Position numbers and translations under genes: made by a program. 64,000 bases of DNA, from NCBI GenBank assembly GCA_017161075.1, contig CP046174.1, forward strand, positions 3,534,001 to 3,598,000, given 5' to 3'. Shown here one piece after another: positions 46,881-55,930 of this stretch. Numbering within the stretch: the stretch's first letter is position 1; the number at the start of each line of letters is the position of its first letter. A model generated the notes under the pieces. It was not told where the DNA came from. It ran no database searches and worked only from the letters and a program-made list of their open reading frames with translations. The stretch is from Erysipelotrichaceae bacterium 66202529 (GTDB lineage: Bacteria; Bacillota_I; Bacilli_A; Erysipelotrichales; Erysipelotrichaceae).

Positions 46881-47423
46881 TTGTTTATTTCAACGTACAA
46901 CATCATTTACGCTGACCCGCCGTGGCGGTATGACTGCAAAAACGTACAGGGCGCAGCGGAAAATCACTATTCCACCATGAGCATTGACGAGCTGTGCGCC
47001 CTGCCGGTGGAACGGCTGGCGTCCAAAGACTGCCTGCTGTTTTTGTGGGCCACATTCCCCATGCTGCCGGAAGCTCTGCGGTTAATCAAAGCGTGGGGCT
47101 TTTCATTCAAGACCGTGGCTTTTGTATGGCTGAAACAGAACCGTAAAAGCCTTACATGGTTTTACGGGCTGGGCCGCTGGACAAGGGGAAACGCGGAAAT
47201 CTGCCTGCTGGCAACACACGGCAAGCCGAAGCGTCGTTCTGCCTCTGTCCATCAGTTTATTATCAGCCCGATTGAACAACACAGCAAAAAGCCGGATGTG
47301 ACCCGTGAAAAAATCGTAGAGCTGGCGGGCGATTTGCCCCGCGTGGAGCTGTTTGCCAGACAGAAAACCCCCGGCTGGGACGTGTGGGGGAACGAGGTGG
47401 AATGTGACCTTATCCTGACGTGA
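46881..47423 (+). CDS. MT-A70 family adenine methyltransferase
   Basis: A 180-residue methylase with the catalytic DPPW motif near residue 11, a SAM-binding-type YADPPWRYD start and the MT-A70 phrases FLWATFPMLPEALRLIKAWG and KPDVTREKIVELAGD. The start is a TTG behind GGAGGAAC. It modifies adenine N6, probably in DNA. No partner restriction enzyme is visible, so it likely protects the element or marks its DNA (inference). It lies inside the channel-gene operon between the VirB6-like and PrgI genes. Confidence 0.88.
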   Translation: MFISTYNIIYADPPWRYDCKNVQGAAENHYSTMSIDELCALPVERLASKDCLLFLWATFPMLPEALRLIKAWGFSFKTVAFVWLKQNRKSLTWFYGLGRWTRGNAEICLLATHGKPKRRSASVHQFIISPIEQHSKKPDVTREKIVELAGDLPRVELFARQKTPGWDVWGNEVECDLILT

Positions 47424-47436
47424 AAGGAGGTGCCAA

Positions 47437-47859
47437 ATGGCTTATGTAACCGTCCCCAAGGACTTAACCCATGTGAAAAGCAAGGTTGTGTTTGGGCTTA
47501 CCAAACGGCAACTGATCTGTTTTTCCGGGGCGCTGGTGATCGGCGTCCCCTTATATTTTCTCACCCGTGACTATCTTACCAACAGCGCGGCGGCCCTGCT
47601 CATGGTATTTGCCATGCTGCCGGGCTTTTTGCTTGCCATGTACGAGCGTCACGGCCAGCCCCTTGAAGTGGTGATTATGCAGATCATCCAGTGCTGCTTC
47701 ATCCAGCCAAAGGAGCGTCCCTATCAGACCGACAACACCTACACCGCCCTTGTGCGGCAATACCAGATGGAACAGGAGGTAAAGGCCATTGTCCAAAAAG
47801 GAAATCCCAAGAGAAACCGAAAAAACAAAGCTGACCCGCGCCCAGCGAAAAGAAATTGA
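47437..47859 (+). CDS. PrgI family (VirB3-like) mating-channel protein
   Basis: A 140-residue protein with YVTVPKDL at the start, two central membrane helices (LICFSGALVIGVPLYFL; ALLMVFAMLPGFLLAMY) and a basic tail. PrgI/VirB3 anchors VirB4 at the membrane. Its 3' end overlaps the VirB4 gene by 71 bp in another frame, so the basic tail is encoded over the VirB4 N-terminus. Confidence 0.9.
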   Translation: MAYVTVPKDLTHVKSKVVFGLTKRQLICFSGALVIGVPLYFLTRDYLTNSAAALLMVFAMLPGFLLAMYERHGQPLEVVIMQIIQCCFIQPKERPYQTDNTYTALVRQYQMEQEVKAIVQKGNPKRNRKNKADPRPAKRN

Positions 47860-50188
47860 CGCGGTAATCCGTAAATATAAGGGCGACGGCAGGCCCCACA
47901 CGGCGCAGCAGAGCATCCCCTACGAGGTCATGTACCCGGACGGCGTGTGCCGGGTATCGCCCGGCGTCTTTTCCAAGTGCATTGAGTTTGCGGACATCAG
48001 CTATCAGCTTGCCCAGCCGGACACGCAGACGGCTATCTTTGAAAAACTGTGCGACCTGTATAACTATGTGGACGCCTCCATTCATATCCAGTTTTCTTTC
48101 CTCAATCGGAAAGTTGACCCGGTGCAGTACGCCAAGAGCTTTGAGATCGCGCCGCAGGGGGACGACTTCGACGACATCCGGGCCGAGTACACCGGCATTC
48201 TGCAAAAGCAGCTTGCAAACGGCAACAACGGCATGGTAAAGACCAAATACCTGACATTCACCATCGAGGCCGAAAGCGTGAAAGCGGCGCGAGCCAGATT
48301 GAAGCGCATCGGCTTTGACCTGTTAGGCTATTTCAAGAGCATGGGGGCCGTAGCCCATGTGATGGACGGCTGGGAACGGCTGAACCTGCTGCATGGCGTG
48401 TACCACCCGGACGGCGAGATATTCAATTTTGACTGGAAGTGGCTGGCCCCGTCCGGCCTCTCCACCAAGGATTTTATTGCCCCGTCCTCCCTGTGCTTCG
48501 GCAATGCAAAGACATTCGGCATGGGCGGCAAATACGGCGCGGTAAGTTTCCTGCAAATCCTGTCCCCGGAGCTGTCGGACGATATGCTGGCCGACTTCCT
48601 CAATACGGAAAGCGGTGTTTTAGTCAATCTCCATGTGCAGGCCATTGAACAGACCAAGGCGATCAAGACCATCAAGCGCAAAATTACCGACCTTGACGCT
48701 ATGAAGATTGCGGAGCAGAAAAAGGCCGTCCGCAGCGGTTACGATATGGACATTCTTCCCAGCGACCTTGCCACCTACGGCGAGGACGCCAAGAAGCTGC
48801 TGACAAAGTTGCAGACCCGCAATGAACGGCTGTTCCAGTTGACGTTCCTTGTCCTCAACGTGGCCGACACCAAGCAAAAGCTGAATAACGACGTGTTCCA
48901 AGCCGCAGGCGTGGCCCAAAAGCATAACTGTCCCCTTGTCCGGCTGGACTACCAGCAGGAACAGGGCCTTGCAAGCAGCCTGCCGCTGGGCGTCAATCAG
49001 ATCAAGATACAGCGCAGCCTTACGACTTCCAGCGTGGCCGTGTTCGTCCCCTTTGTGACGCAGGAGCTTTTTCAGGGCGGCGCGGCCATGTATTACGGCA
49101 TCAACGCCAAGTCCCGCAACATGATTATGCTGGACAGGAAGCAGGCCCGTTGCCCCAATGCCTTGAAGCTCGGCACCCCCGGCAGCGGCAAATCCATGAG
49201 CTGTAAATCCGAGATCGTCAGTGTGTTCTTAACGACGCCTGACGATATTTTTATTTCAGACCCGGAGGCCGAATATTACCCCCTTGTCAAACGGCTCCAC
49301 GGACAGGTAATCCGGCTGTCGCCTACCAGCAAGGACTTTGTGAACCCGCTGGACATCAACCTGAATTATTCGGAGGACGATAACCCGCTGGCCCTGAAAT
49401 CCGACTTTGTGCTGTCGTTCTGTGAGCTTGTCATGGGCGGCAAGAACGGGCTGGAAGCCATTGAAAAGACCGTGATAGACCGGGCTGTGCGCGTGATCTA
49501 CCGGCCCTATCTGGCAGACCCCCGCCCGGAGAATATGCCGATCCTGTCCGACCTCCACAAAGCGTTGTTAGATCAGCATGTCCCGGAGGCTGACCGGGTG
49601 GCGCAGGCCCTTGACCTGTATGTGTCCGGCTCCCTGAACGTATTTAACCACCGTACCAACGTGGACATCGGCAACCGGCTTGTGTCCTTTGACATTAAGG
49701 AGCTGGGCAAGCAGCTCAAAAAGCTGGGGATGCTCATTGTCCAAGACCAGATATGGGGGCGCGTCACGGCCAACCGAAGCCAAGGAAAGGCCACATGGTA
49801 TTTTGCCGACGAGTTCCATTTGCTTTTGAAAGAGGAACAGACGGCGGCCTATTCTGCGGAGATTTGGAAGCGGTTTAGGAAATGGGGCGGCATTCCAACA
49901 GGTGCCACCCAGAACGTCAAAGACCTGCTTTCCTCCCCGGAAATTGAAAATATCCTTGAAAACAGCGACTTCATTACGCTGCTCAATCAGGCGTCCGGGG
50001 ATAGAAAAATCCTTGCGGAACGCTTGAATTTGTCCACCGAACAGCAGAAGTACATCGACAATTCCGAACCCGGCGAGGGCCTTTTGATCTTTGAAAACGT
50101 GGTGCTGCCCTTTACCAACCCCATCCCGCACAACACCCAGCTTTACAAGATTATGACGACCCGCTTAAACGAGGTGGCGGGAGTATGA
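47789..50188 (+). CDS. VirB4-like conjugation ATPase
   Basis: A 799-residue ATPase with an N-terminal VirB4 domain and a P-loop TPGSGKSMS near residues 462-470. FISDPEAEYYPLVKRL and the Walker B-type WYFADEFHLLL near 670 complete the motor. It powers assembly and transport at the mating pore. The TTG start lies 8 bases after GGAGGT, inside the PrgI gene. Confidence 0.93.
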   Translation: MSKKEIPRETEKTKLTRAQRKEIDAVIRKYKGDGRPHTAQQSIPYEVMYPDGVCRVSPGVFSKCIEFADISYQLAQPDTQTAIFEKLCDLYNYVDASIHIQFSFLNRKVDPVQYAKSFEIAPQGDDFDDIRAEYTGILQKQLANGNNGMVKTKYLTFTIEAESVKAARARLKRIGFDLLGYFKSMGAVAHVMDGWERLNLLHGVYHPDGEIFNFDWKWLAPSGLSTKDFIAPSSLCFGNAKTFGMGGKYGAVSFLQILSPELSDDMLADFLNTESGVLVNLHVQAIEQTKAIKTIKRKITDLDAMKIAEQKKAVRSGYDMDILPSDLATYGEDAKKLLTKLQTRNERLFQLTFLVLNVADTKQKLNNDVFQAAGVAQKHNCPLVRLDYQQEQGLASSLPLGVNQIKIQRSLTTSSVAVFVPFVTQELFQGGAAMYYGINAKSRNMIMLDRKQARCPNALKLGTPGSGKSMSCKSEIVSVFLTTPDDIFISDPEAEYYPLVKRLHGQVIRLSPTSKDFVNPLDINLNYSEDDNPLALKSDFVLSFCELVMGGKNGLEAIEKTVIDRAVRVIYRPYLADPRPENMPILSDLHKALLDQHVPEADRVAQALDLYVSGSLNVFNHRTNVDIGNRLVSFDIKELGKQLKKLGMLIVQDQIWGRVTANRSQGKATWYFADEFHLLLKEEQTAAYSAEIWKRFRKWGGIPTGATQNVKDLLSSPEIENILENSDFITLLNQASGDRKILAERLNLSTEQQKYIDNSEPGEGLLIFENVVLPFTNPIPHNTQLYKIMTTRLNEVAGV

Positions 50189-50219
50189 CCCGGCGACGCC
50201 ACAAAGGAGGTGAACCACC

Positions 50220-52211
50220 ATGAAAGAGCTGAAAGCCAAGGCGAAAGTGACGCAGGCCATGACCCGCGACGGGCTGACGCTGGAAAATCAGGCCACCGGC
50301 GAGGTGGAGAACATTTCCAGCCGGGAGGCCGAACAGGATTTGTCCGCGCCGGGGCCGGGCGGCACCGCCGATAAGCTGCTGGAACGGGCCGACGCCATCC
50401 ATGACGGCCATAAGGCCAAGAAAGCCGCGAAGCAGGCCGGGGCTGTGGCCGCCGAGGGGGACGCTGCCCTGCACCGGCCATCCGCCCGGCTCCAACTGTC
50501 GGAGGAAGAACGGGCCGACCCGGATTTACAGCCCTATATCCGAAAATCGGACAAACGGGCCGATAAGCTGGATAAGGCCCGCGCCGCCATCCCCAAGAAG
50601 CGCGTCCCGGTCAAGGAAACCGTCTTTGACGAGGCAAGCGGCAAAGCAAAGACCGTCCTGCACTTTGACAAACAGGACAAGGGGCCTCCCTCCCTGAAAC
50701 CCAATCCGGCAGGCCGTCCTGTTTCCGAGGTTTTTCTATTCGGCCACGGGAAAATCCATGAAGTCGAGCATGAAAACGTGGGTGTGGAGGGCGGCCATAA
50801 GGGGGAGGAACTTGCCGAGCGGCAGGCCGGAAAAGCCATCCGCAGCACCATCCGGCACCACAGGCTGAAACCCTACTGGGACGCGGAAAAGGCCGAGCGC
50901 AGGCTATTGTCTGCCAACGCGGAGTATTTCTACCAGAAATCTTTGCGGGATAACCCGGAGATCGCACAGGCGGCCAGCAACCCCATTTCCCGGTTCTGGC
51001 AGAAACAGCAGATCAAGCGCCAGTACGCCAAGGCCGCCCGGACAGCGGGCCAGACCGCAGGCGCGGCGGCACAGGGCGCGGCCAAGACAGCCGGGGCCTC
51101 CACGAAAGCGGCCAAGGCCGCAGCCAAAGAAAGTGAACGGGCGGCCTCCTTTGTGGCCCGCCACTGGAAAGGGGCGCTGGCCGTCCTTGTGTTGGGGCTT
51201 TTGATGCTGCTTATCATCGGCGGCTTACAGTCCTGCACCGCCATGTTCGGCAGCGCCGGAAGCGGCATCACGGCGTCCTCTTACTTTTCCGAGGATAGCG
51301 ATATGTTGGCCGCCGAGGACGCCTACGCGGAGCTGGAAGCCGAGCTGCAAGACTATCTGGACAACTACGAGGCCACCCATGACTATGACGAATACCATTT
51401 TGACCTTGACGAGATCAGCCATGACCCCTATGTGCTGATTTCCATTCTGTCGGCGCTCCATGACGGGATATTTACCATCGGGGAGGTACAGGGTGATTTG
51501 TCCATGCTCTTTGACAAGCAATATATCCTGACAGAAAACGTCGTGGTAGAAACCCGTTACCGCACCGAAACCGATACATGGACGGACGCGGAGGGCAACA
51601 CCCATACAGACACCTACCAAGTGCCGTATGACTATTACATCTGCTACGTCACGCTGGAAAACTTCGACCTGTCCCATGTGCCAGTCTATATCATGGACGA
51701 GGAAACGCTAAGTTTCTATTCCCTGTATATGTCCACGCTAGGAAACCGGCCTGATCTGTTTTCCGGCAGCCAGTACCCCAACGCCTCCACCCTGACGCCG
51801 CCGACCTACTACGACGTACCCCCGGAGGCTTTGGAGGATGCCACCTTTGCCGCCATGCTCAAAGAGGCGGAAAAATATATCGGTTATCCCTATGTGTGGG
51901 GCGGCAGCTCTCCCAGCACCAGCTTTGATTGCAGCGGCTTCATTTCGTGGGTAATCAATCATAGTGGATGGAACGTGGGACGGCTGGGGGCGCAGGGCCT
52001 ATATAACATCTGCACCCCTGTTTCCAGTTCGCAGGCCAAGCCCGGCGACCTTGTATTTTTCAAGGGAACCTACGACACCCCCGGCGTGTCCCACGTCGGC
52101 CTGTATGTGGGCAACAATGTGATGCTGCATTGCGGGAACCCGATTTCCTACACGAACCTTACTTCAAACTACTGGCAATCCCATTTTTACAGTTACGGGC
52201 GTTTACCTTAA
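50220..52211 (+). CDS. NlpC/P60 (C40) cell-wall hydrolase of the conjugation system
   Basis: A 663-residue protein. Residues ~1-310 are hydrophilic and cytoplasmic (Ala/Lys/Arg-rich), a membrane helix lies at about 318-337 (ALAVLVLGLLMLLIIGGL), and a linker follows. The NlpC/P60 domain occupies about 535-663 with catalytic Cys in FDCSGF (about 571) and His in SHVGLYVG. It should open the peptidoglycan for the mating channel. The long intracellular part is unusual for a secreted hydrolase but usual for this element family. AAAGGAGG precedes the ATG. Confidence 0.9.
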   Translation: MKELKAKAKVTQAMTRDGLTLENQATGEVENISSREAEQDLSAPGPGGTADKLLERADAIHDGHKAKKAAKQAGAVAAEGDAALHRPSARLQLSEEERADPDLQPYIRKSDKRADKLDKARAAIPKKRVPVKETVFDEASGKAKTVLHFDKQDKGPPSLKPNPAGRPVSEVFLFGHGKIHEVEHENVGVEGGHKGEELAERQAGKAIRSTIRHHRLKPYWDAEKAERRLLSANAEYFYQKSLRDNPEIAQAASNPISRFWQKQQIKRQYAKAARTAGQTAGAAAQGAAKTAGASTKAAKAAAKESERAASFVARHWKGALAVLVLGLLMLLIIGGLQSCTAMFGSAGSGITASSYFSEDSDMLAAEDAYAELEAELQDYLDNYEATHDYDEYHFDLDEISHDPYVLISILSALHDGIFTIGEVQGDLSMLFDKQYILTENVVVETRYRTETDTWTDAEGNTHTDTYQVPYDYYICYVTLENFDLSHVPVYIMDEETLSFYSLYMSTLGNRPDLFSGSQYPNASTLTPPTYYDVPPEALEDATFAAMLKEAEKYIGYPYVWGGSSPSTSFDCSGFISWVINHSGWNVGRLGAQGLYNICTPVSSSQAKPGDLVFFKGTYDTPGVSHVGLYVGNNVMLHCGNPISYTNLTSNYWQSHFYSYGRLP

Positions 52212-52233
52212 CGCCAGAAAGGAGCTTTCAATT

Positions 52234-52485
52234 ATGGCAACCAAACTTGACCGCATCGAAAAGGACATCCAGAAAACCAAGTCTAAGATCGCGGAGTTTC
52301 AGAAACAGCTTCGGGAGCTGGAAACGCAGAAAACCGAACAGGAGAATTTGCAGATCATCCAGCTTGTGCGCGGCATGAACATGAAGCCGGAGGAATTTGC
52401 CGCGTTCTTACGCAGCGGCGCAATGCAGGCCGCCCCTGCCGCAACCCCTTACCATGAACAGGAGGACAATGCCCATGAAGAATAA
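52234..52485 (+). CDS. DUF4315 small coiled-coil protein
   Basis: An 83-residue protein, a coiled coil over most of its length (RIEKDIQKTKSKIAEFQKQL) with a short C-terminal motif MKPEEFAAFL. It matches DUF4315 of conjugative transposons; function unknown. It overlaps the next gene by 11 bp. Confidence 0.88.
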   Translation: MATKLDRIEKDIQKTKSKIAEFQKQLRELETQKTEQENLQIIQLVRGMNMKPEEFAAFLRSGAMQAAPAATPYHEQEDNAHEE

Positions 52486-53704
52486 GACCAGACGGATTTC
52501 CCGTATTCTCCCCGCACTTCTGGCCGTGATGCTCTGCGTCACGGCCTTTCCCGTTACCGCCCTTGCAGGCGGCAATGACCCGGCACCGGCCCCGCTGCCG
52601 GAGGCTACAACCGAACCCGCTACGGGCGGTTTGGAGCCTGAAACAGACGAAACCGGCACCGCCACGGACGGGACAGAAACCGAGGCCGAAAAAGATACCG
52701 GCCCTCTGACCGGCAAGGACATCACCGACCTGTTTTCCGCGCTGTTCGGTTCCAAGGTGAGCATTGCCGCCACGGACGACGGCATCCAGATCACCACCGG
52801 CACCGACAAAAAAGAACCTGAACAGACCGGCACCGTCACCACCAACGGCGGCAGGCTGAATGTCCGCACCGGCGCGGGGCTTGACAAGACCGCGTTCACC
52901 CAGCTTCCCAATGGGACGACGGTTGAGGTAGTCGGCACAGACGGCGACTGGATTAAAATTCTCTTGCCGGAGCGCATCGGCTATGTCCATTCCGACTATA
53001 TGACCGTCAGCGAAAAGGAAGTAGCGGCTACCGGCGAGGGCGGTTTTTCCCTCTCCATTGACCCGGAGGAAATTGCTTCTCTGCTGGAACTGTTCAATGG
53101 CGGCGGGGCCAGCGCCGCCCTGTCCCCGGACGGGAACCTGTCACTGATTGACGACATCGGCAGCGCCGCGAAAAATGGCAAGCAGTTTATCACCGTGGAA
53201 ACCAAAAACGGCAATGTGTTTTATCTGATTATTGACCGGGACGACGAGGGAAAAGAAACTGTCCATTTCTTAAATCAGGTGGATGAAGCCGATCTGCTGA
53301 CGCTGATGGAGGACGGGGAAACCGTCACCCCCGCTGCTGTCTGCTCCTGTACCACGAAATGCAAGGCCGGGGCTGTGAACACGAATTGCCCGGTATGTAA
53401 AACCAACCTGACCGAGTGCAGCGGCCCGGAGCCGCAGGAACCCCAGCCGGAGGAACCCGAAGCCCCGGAGGAAGAACCCAAGGGCGGCGCGGGCGGCCTG
53501 ATCGTGTTCCTGCTGGTGGCGCTGGCGGGCGGCGGTGCGGCCCTTTACTATTTCAAGTTCAAAAAGCCCAAGGCTGAAACCACCGGCAGCGACGATTTGG
53601 GCGAGTATGATTTTGGGGAGGACGAGGATTTGGAGGACGAGGAACCCGAAACCGAGTTTGACCCGGAAGCTGATTTTGTGAGTGAACAGGAGGACGAGGA
53701 ATGA
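52475..53704 (+). CDS. DUF4366 surface protein with SH3b domain
   Basis: A 409-residue membrane protein. A signal peptide (MKNKTRRISRILPALLAVML) is followed by a Thr/Glu-rich region and an SH3b-like domain (GGRLNVRTGAGLDKTAF, about 125-180). The DUF4366 core has a Cys patch (CSCTTKCKAGAVNTNCPVC), then a membrane helix (about 343-362) and an acidic cytoplasmic tail. It is probably part of the mating-channel exterior. AGGAGG precedes the ATG at 52475; the longer frame is not translated. The stop overlaps the topoisomerase start (ATGA). Confidence 0.87.
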   Translation: MKNKTRRISRILPALLAVMLCVTAFPVTALAGGNDPAPAPLPEATTEPATGGLEPETDETGTATDGTETEAEKDTGPLTGKDITDLFSALFGSKVSIAATDDGIQITTGTDKKEPEQTGTVTTNGGRLNVRTGAGLDKTAFTQLPNGTTVEVVGTDGDWIKILLPERIGYVHSDYMTVSEKEVAATGEGGFSLSIDPEEIASLLELFNGGGASAALSPDGNLSLIDDIGSAAKNGKQFITVETKNGNVFYLIIDRDDEGKETVHFLNQVDEADLLTLMEDGETVTPAAVCSCTTKCKAGAVNTNCPVCKTNLTECSGPEPQEPQPEEPEAPEEEPKGGAGGLIVFLLVALAGGGAALYYFKFKKPKAETTGSDDLGEYDFGEDEDLEDEEPETEFDPEADFVSEQEDEE

Positions 53705-55782
53705 CATATAAACTTGTAATCGCGGAAAAACCCAGCGTGGCCCGCAGCATTGCGGGCGTGATCGGGGCCACGGAGAAACACGACGGCTATTTGGAGGGGA
53801 ACGGCTATCTGGTGAGCTGGTGCATCGGACATCTGGTGTCCTTTGCCGACGCCGGACGCTATGACGAGCGTTTCAAAAAATGGCGCTATGAGGATTTGCC
53901 CATTCTCCCGGAAACATGGCAGTACATCGTCCCCGACGACAAGAAACAGCAGTTTGACGTTCTCTGTTCGCTGATGCAGCGCCCCGACGTGACCGGCCTT
54001 GTGTGCGCCACCGACGCCGGGCGCGAGGGGGAATTGATTTTCCGTTTCGTCTACCAGATGGCGGGATGCCAAAAGCCCTTTGAGCGCCTTTGGATTTCCT
54101 CTATGGAGGACAGTGCTATTAAGGACGGCTTTGCCCACCTGAAACCGGGCGGCGACTATGATCCGCTGTATCAATCGGCCCTGTGCCGGGCCAAGGCCGA
54201 CTGGCTGATCGGCATTAACGCCACCCGGCTTTTTTCCGTCCTGTACCACAAGAACCTGACTGTGGGCCGCGTCCAGACGCCGACCTTAAAAATGCTGGTG
54301 GACAGGGACGCCAAGATTACCGATTTCAAGAAAGAGAAATATCACATCGTCCATATCACGGCGGGCGGCGCGGACGCGGTAAGCAGCCGCTTTTCCGACG
54401 CTGCCGAGGCAAACACCGTCAAGGCGGCTTGTGCAAAAGCGCAGGCCGTTTGCGTTTCCGTGACGCGGGAGAAAAAGACGGAACAGCCGCCCAAGCTCTA
54501 TGACCTTACCACCTTGCAGCGGGAGGCTAACCGGCTTTTCGGCTATACCGCCAAGCAGACCCTTGACTATGCCCAGGCACTGTATCTAAAGAAGCTGCTG
54601 ACCTATCCGAGAACGGATAGTCAATATCTTACCGACGATATGCTGCCCGCCGTGGAAAGCCTTGTGTCCGGCCTGTGGGAGCTGGTGCCGTTTGCCAAGG
54701 GCCTGAACCTTTCCCCGCAGTTTGACCGCATCCTGAACAGCAAAAAGGTGTCCGACCACCACGCCATTATCCCCACCGCTGAATTTGTGAAGCAGGGCTT
54801 TGGCACTCTGGCCGAGAGTGAAAAAAAGCTGCTGTCCCTGATCTGCTGCAAGCTCTTATGTGCCGTGGCCGGGCCGCATATCTATGAGGCCGTCACCGCC
54901 ACATTTACCTGTGCCGGGCAGGAGTTTACCGCCAAGGGCAAGACCGTCCTTTCCCCCGGCTGGAAAGAGATTGAACGCCGGTTCCGTTCTTCCTTAAAGA
55001 CCGACGCCGACGAGGACGCCGAGGCGGTGCGGGAGCTGCCGGAGCTTTGCGAGGGCCAGACCTTTGCAGACGTGGCCGCCTCTGTCACCGAGCATTTCAC
55101 CACGCCGCCCAAGCCCTACACCGAAGATACGCTTTTGTCCGCTATGGAACGGGCCGGGGCCGAGGATATGCCGGAGGATGCCGAGCGCAAGGGATTAGGC
55201 ACACCGGCCACCCGCGCCGCCATTCTGGAAAAGCTGGTGCAGATGGGCTTTGTCCAGAGAAAAGGCAAGCAGCTCATTCCCACCAAGGACGGCATCAATC
55301 TGGCTGTGGTGCTGCCGGAGGCGCTTACTTCTCCCCAGCTTACTGCCGAATGGGAAAACCGGCTGACCGAGATCGCCAAGGGGCAGGCCGATCCTGACGA
55401 ATTTATGGACGGCATCGAGACGCAGGCGCGGGAGCTGGTGCAGACCTATTCCTGTATCAGTGAGGAAAAGCAGAAATTGTTTCAGGCCGAGCGTGTTCCT
55501 ATCGGGACGTGTCCCCGCTGTGGTGAGGCTGTCTATGAGGGCAAGAAAAACTACTACTGCGGAAACCGGGCCTGCCAGTTCGTCATGTGGAAGAATGACC
55601 GATTTTTTGAGGAACGCAAGAAAGCGTTCACCCCGAAGATCGCCGCTGCGCTGCTCAAAACCGGCAAAGTCAAGGTAAAGGGCCTCTATTCCGTAAAGAC
55701 CGGCAAAACCTACGACGGGACGGTGCTTTTGGCTGATACCGGGGGCAAGTACGTCAACTACCGCATTGAACACAGGAGCTAA
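53701..55782 (+). CDS. Type IA DNA topoisomerase (TopB/topoisomerase III-like)
   Basis: A 693-residue enzyme. The Toprim domain has VIAEKPSVARSIA at the start and CATDAGREGELIFR (about 101-114), the active-site Tyr 302 lies in LTYPRTDSQYL, and a C-terminal zinc ribbon (CPRCGEAVYEGKKNYYC) is near 604. It relaxes or decatenates element DNA during transfer or replication. It is coupled to the DUF4366 gene by a 4-bp overlap. Confidence 0.95.
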   Translation: MTYKLVIAEKPSVARSIAGVIGATEKHDGYLEGNGYLVSWCIGHLVSFADAGRYDERFKKWRYEDLPILPETWQYIVPDDKKQQFDVLCSLMQRPDVTGLVCATDAGREGELIFRFVYQMAGCQKPFERLWISSMEDSAIKDGFAHLKPGGDYDPLYQSALCRAKADWLIGINATRLFSVLYHKNLTVGRVQTPTLKMLVDRDAKITDFKKEKYHIVHITAGGADAVSSRFSDAAEANTVKAACAKAQAVCVSVTREKKTEQPPKLYDLTTLQREANRLFGYTAKQTLDYAQALYLKKLLTYPRTDSQYLTDDMLPAVESLVSGLWELVPFAKGLNLSPQFDRILNSKKVSDHHAIIPTAEFVKQGFGTLAESEKKLLSLICCKLLCAVAGPHIYEAVTATFTCAGQEFTAKGKTVLSPGWKEIERRFRSSLKTDADEDAEAVRELPELCEGQTFADVAASVTEHFTTPPKPYTEDTLLSAMERAGAEDMPEDAERKGLGTPATRAAILEKLVQMGFVQRKGKQLIPTKDGINLAVVLPEALTSPQLTAEWENRLTEIAKGQADPDEFMDGIETQARELVQTYSCISEEKQKLFQAERVPIGTCPRCGEAVYEGKKNYYCGNRACQFVMWKNDRFFEERKKAFTPKIAAALLKTGKVKVKGLYSVKTGKTYDGTVLLADTGGKYVNYRIEHRS

Positions 55783-55785
55783 AGG

Positions 55786-55894
55786 ACAGTAACACAGCAA
55801 GCATAGGGAGTGTGGCTACACTCCCGGTAAAATCCCCCGGCCGCGTCCCTGCCGGGCCGGGGATTTTTGCTTGTTGGGGAAGTCCCCAACCCCC
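55786..55894 (+). repeat. Copy 1 of a ~108-bp inverted repeat (oriT/leader candidate)
   Basis: In order: an AGCAAGCATAGGGAGTG block, a palindrome closing with CACTCCC, a terminator-like GC stem ending GGGGATTTTT, and TTGCTTGTTGGGGA with a TCCCC hairpin. An inverted, clearly homologous copy lies at 63731-63837. It precedes the giant anti-restriction gene. Confidence 0.75.
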
Positions 55895-55930
55895 TATTTT
55901 TTGAAACAGAACAGAGAAAGGAGTGACCGC

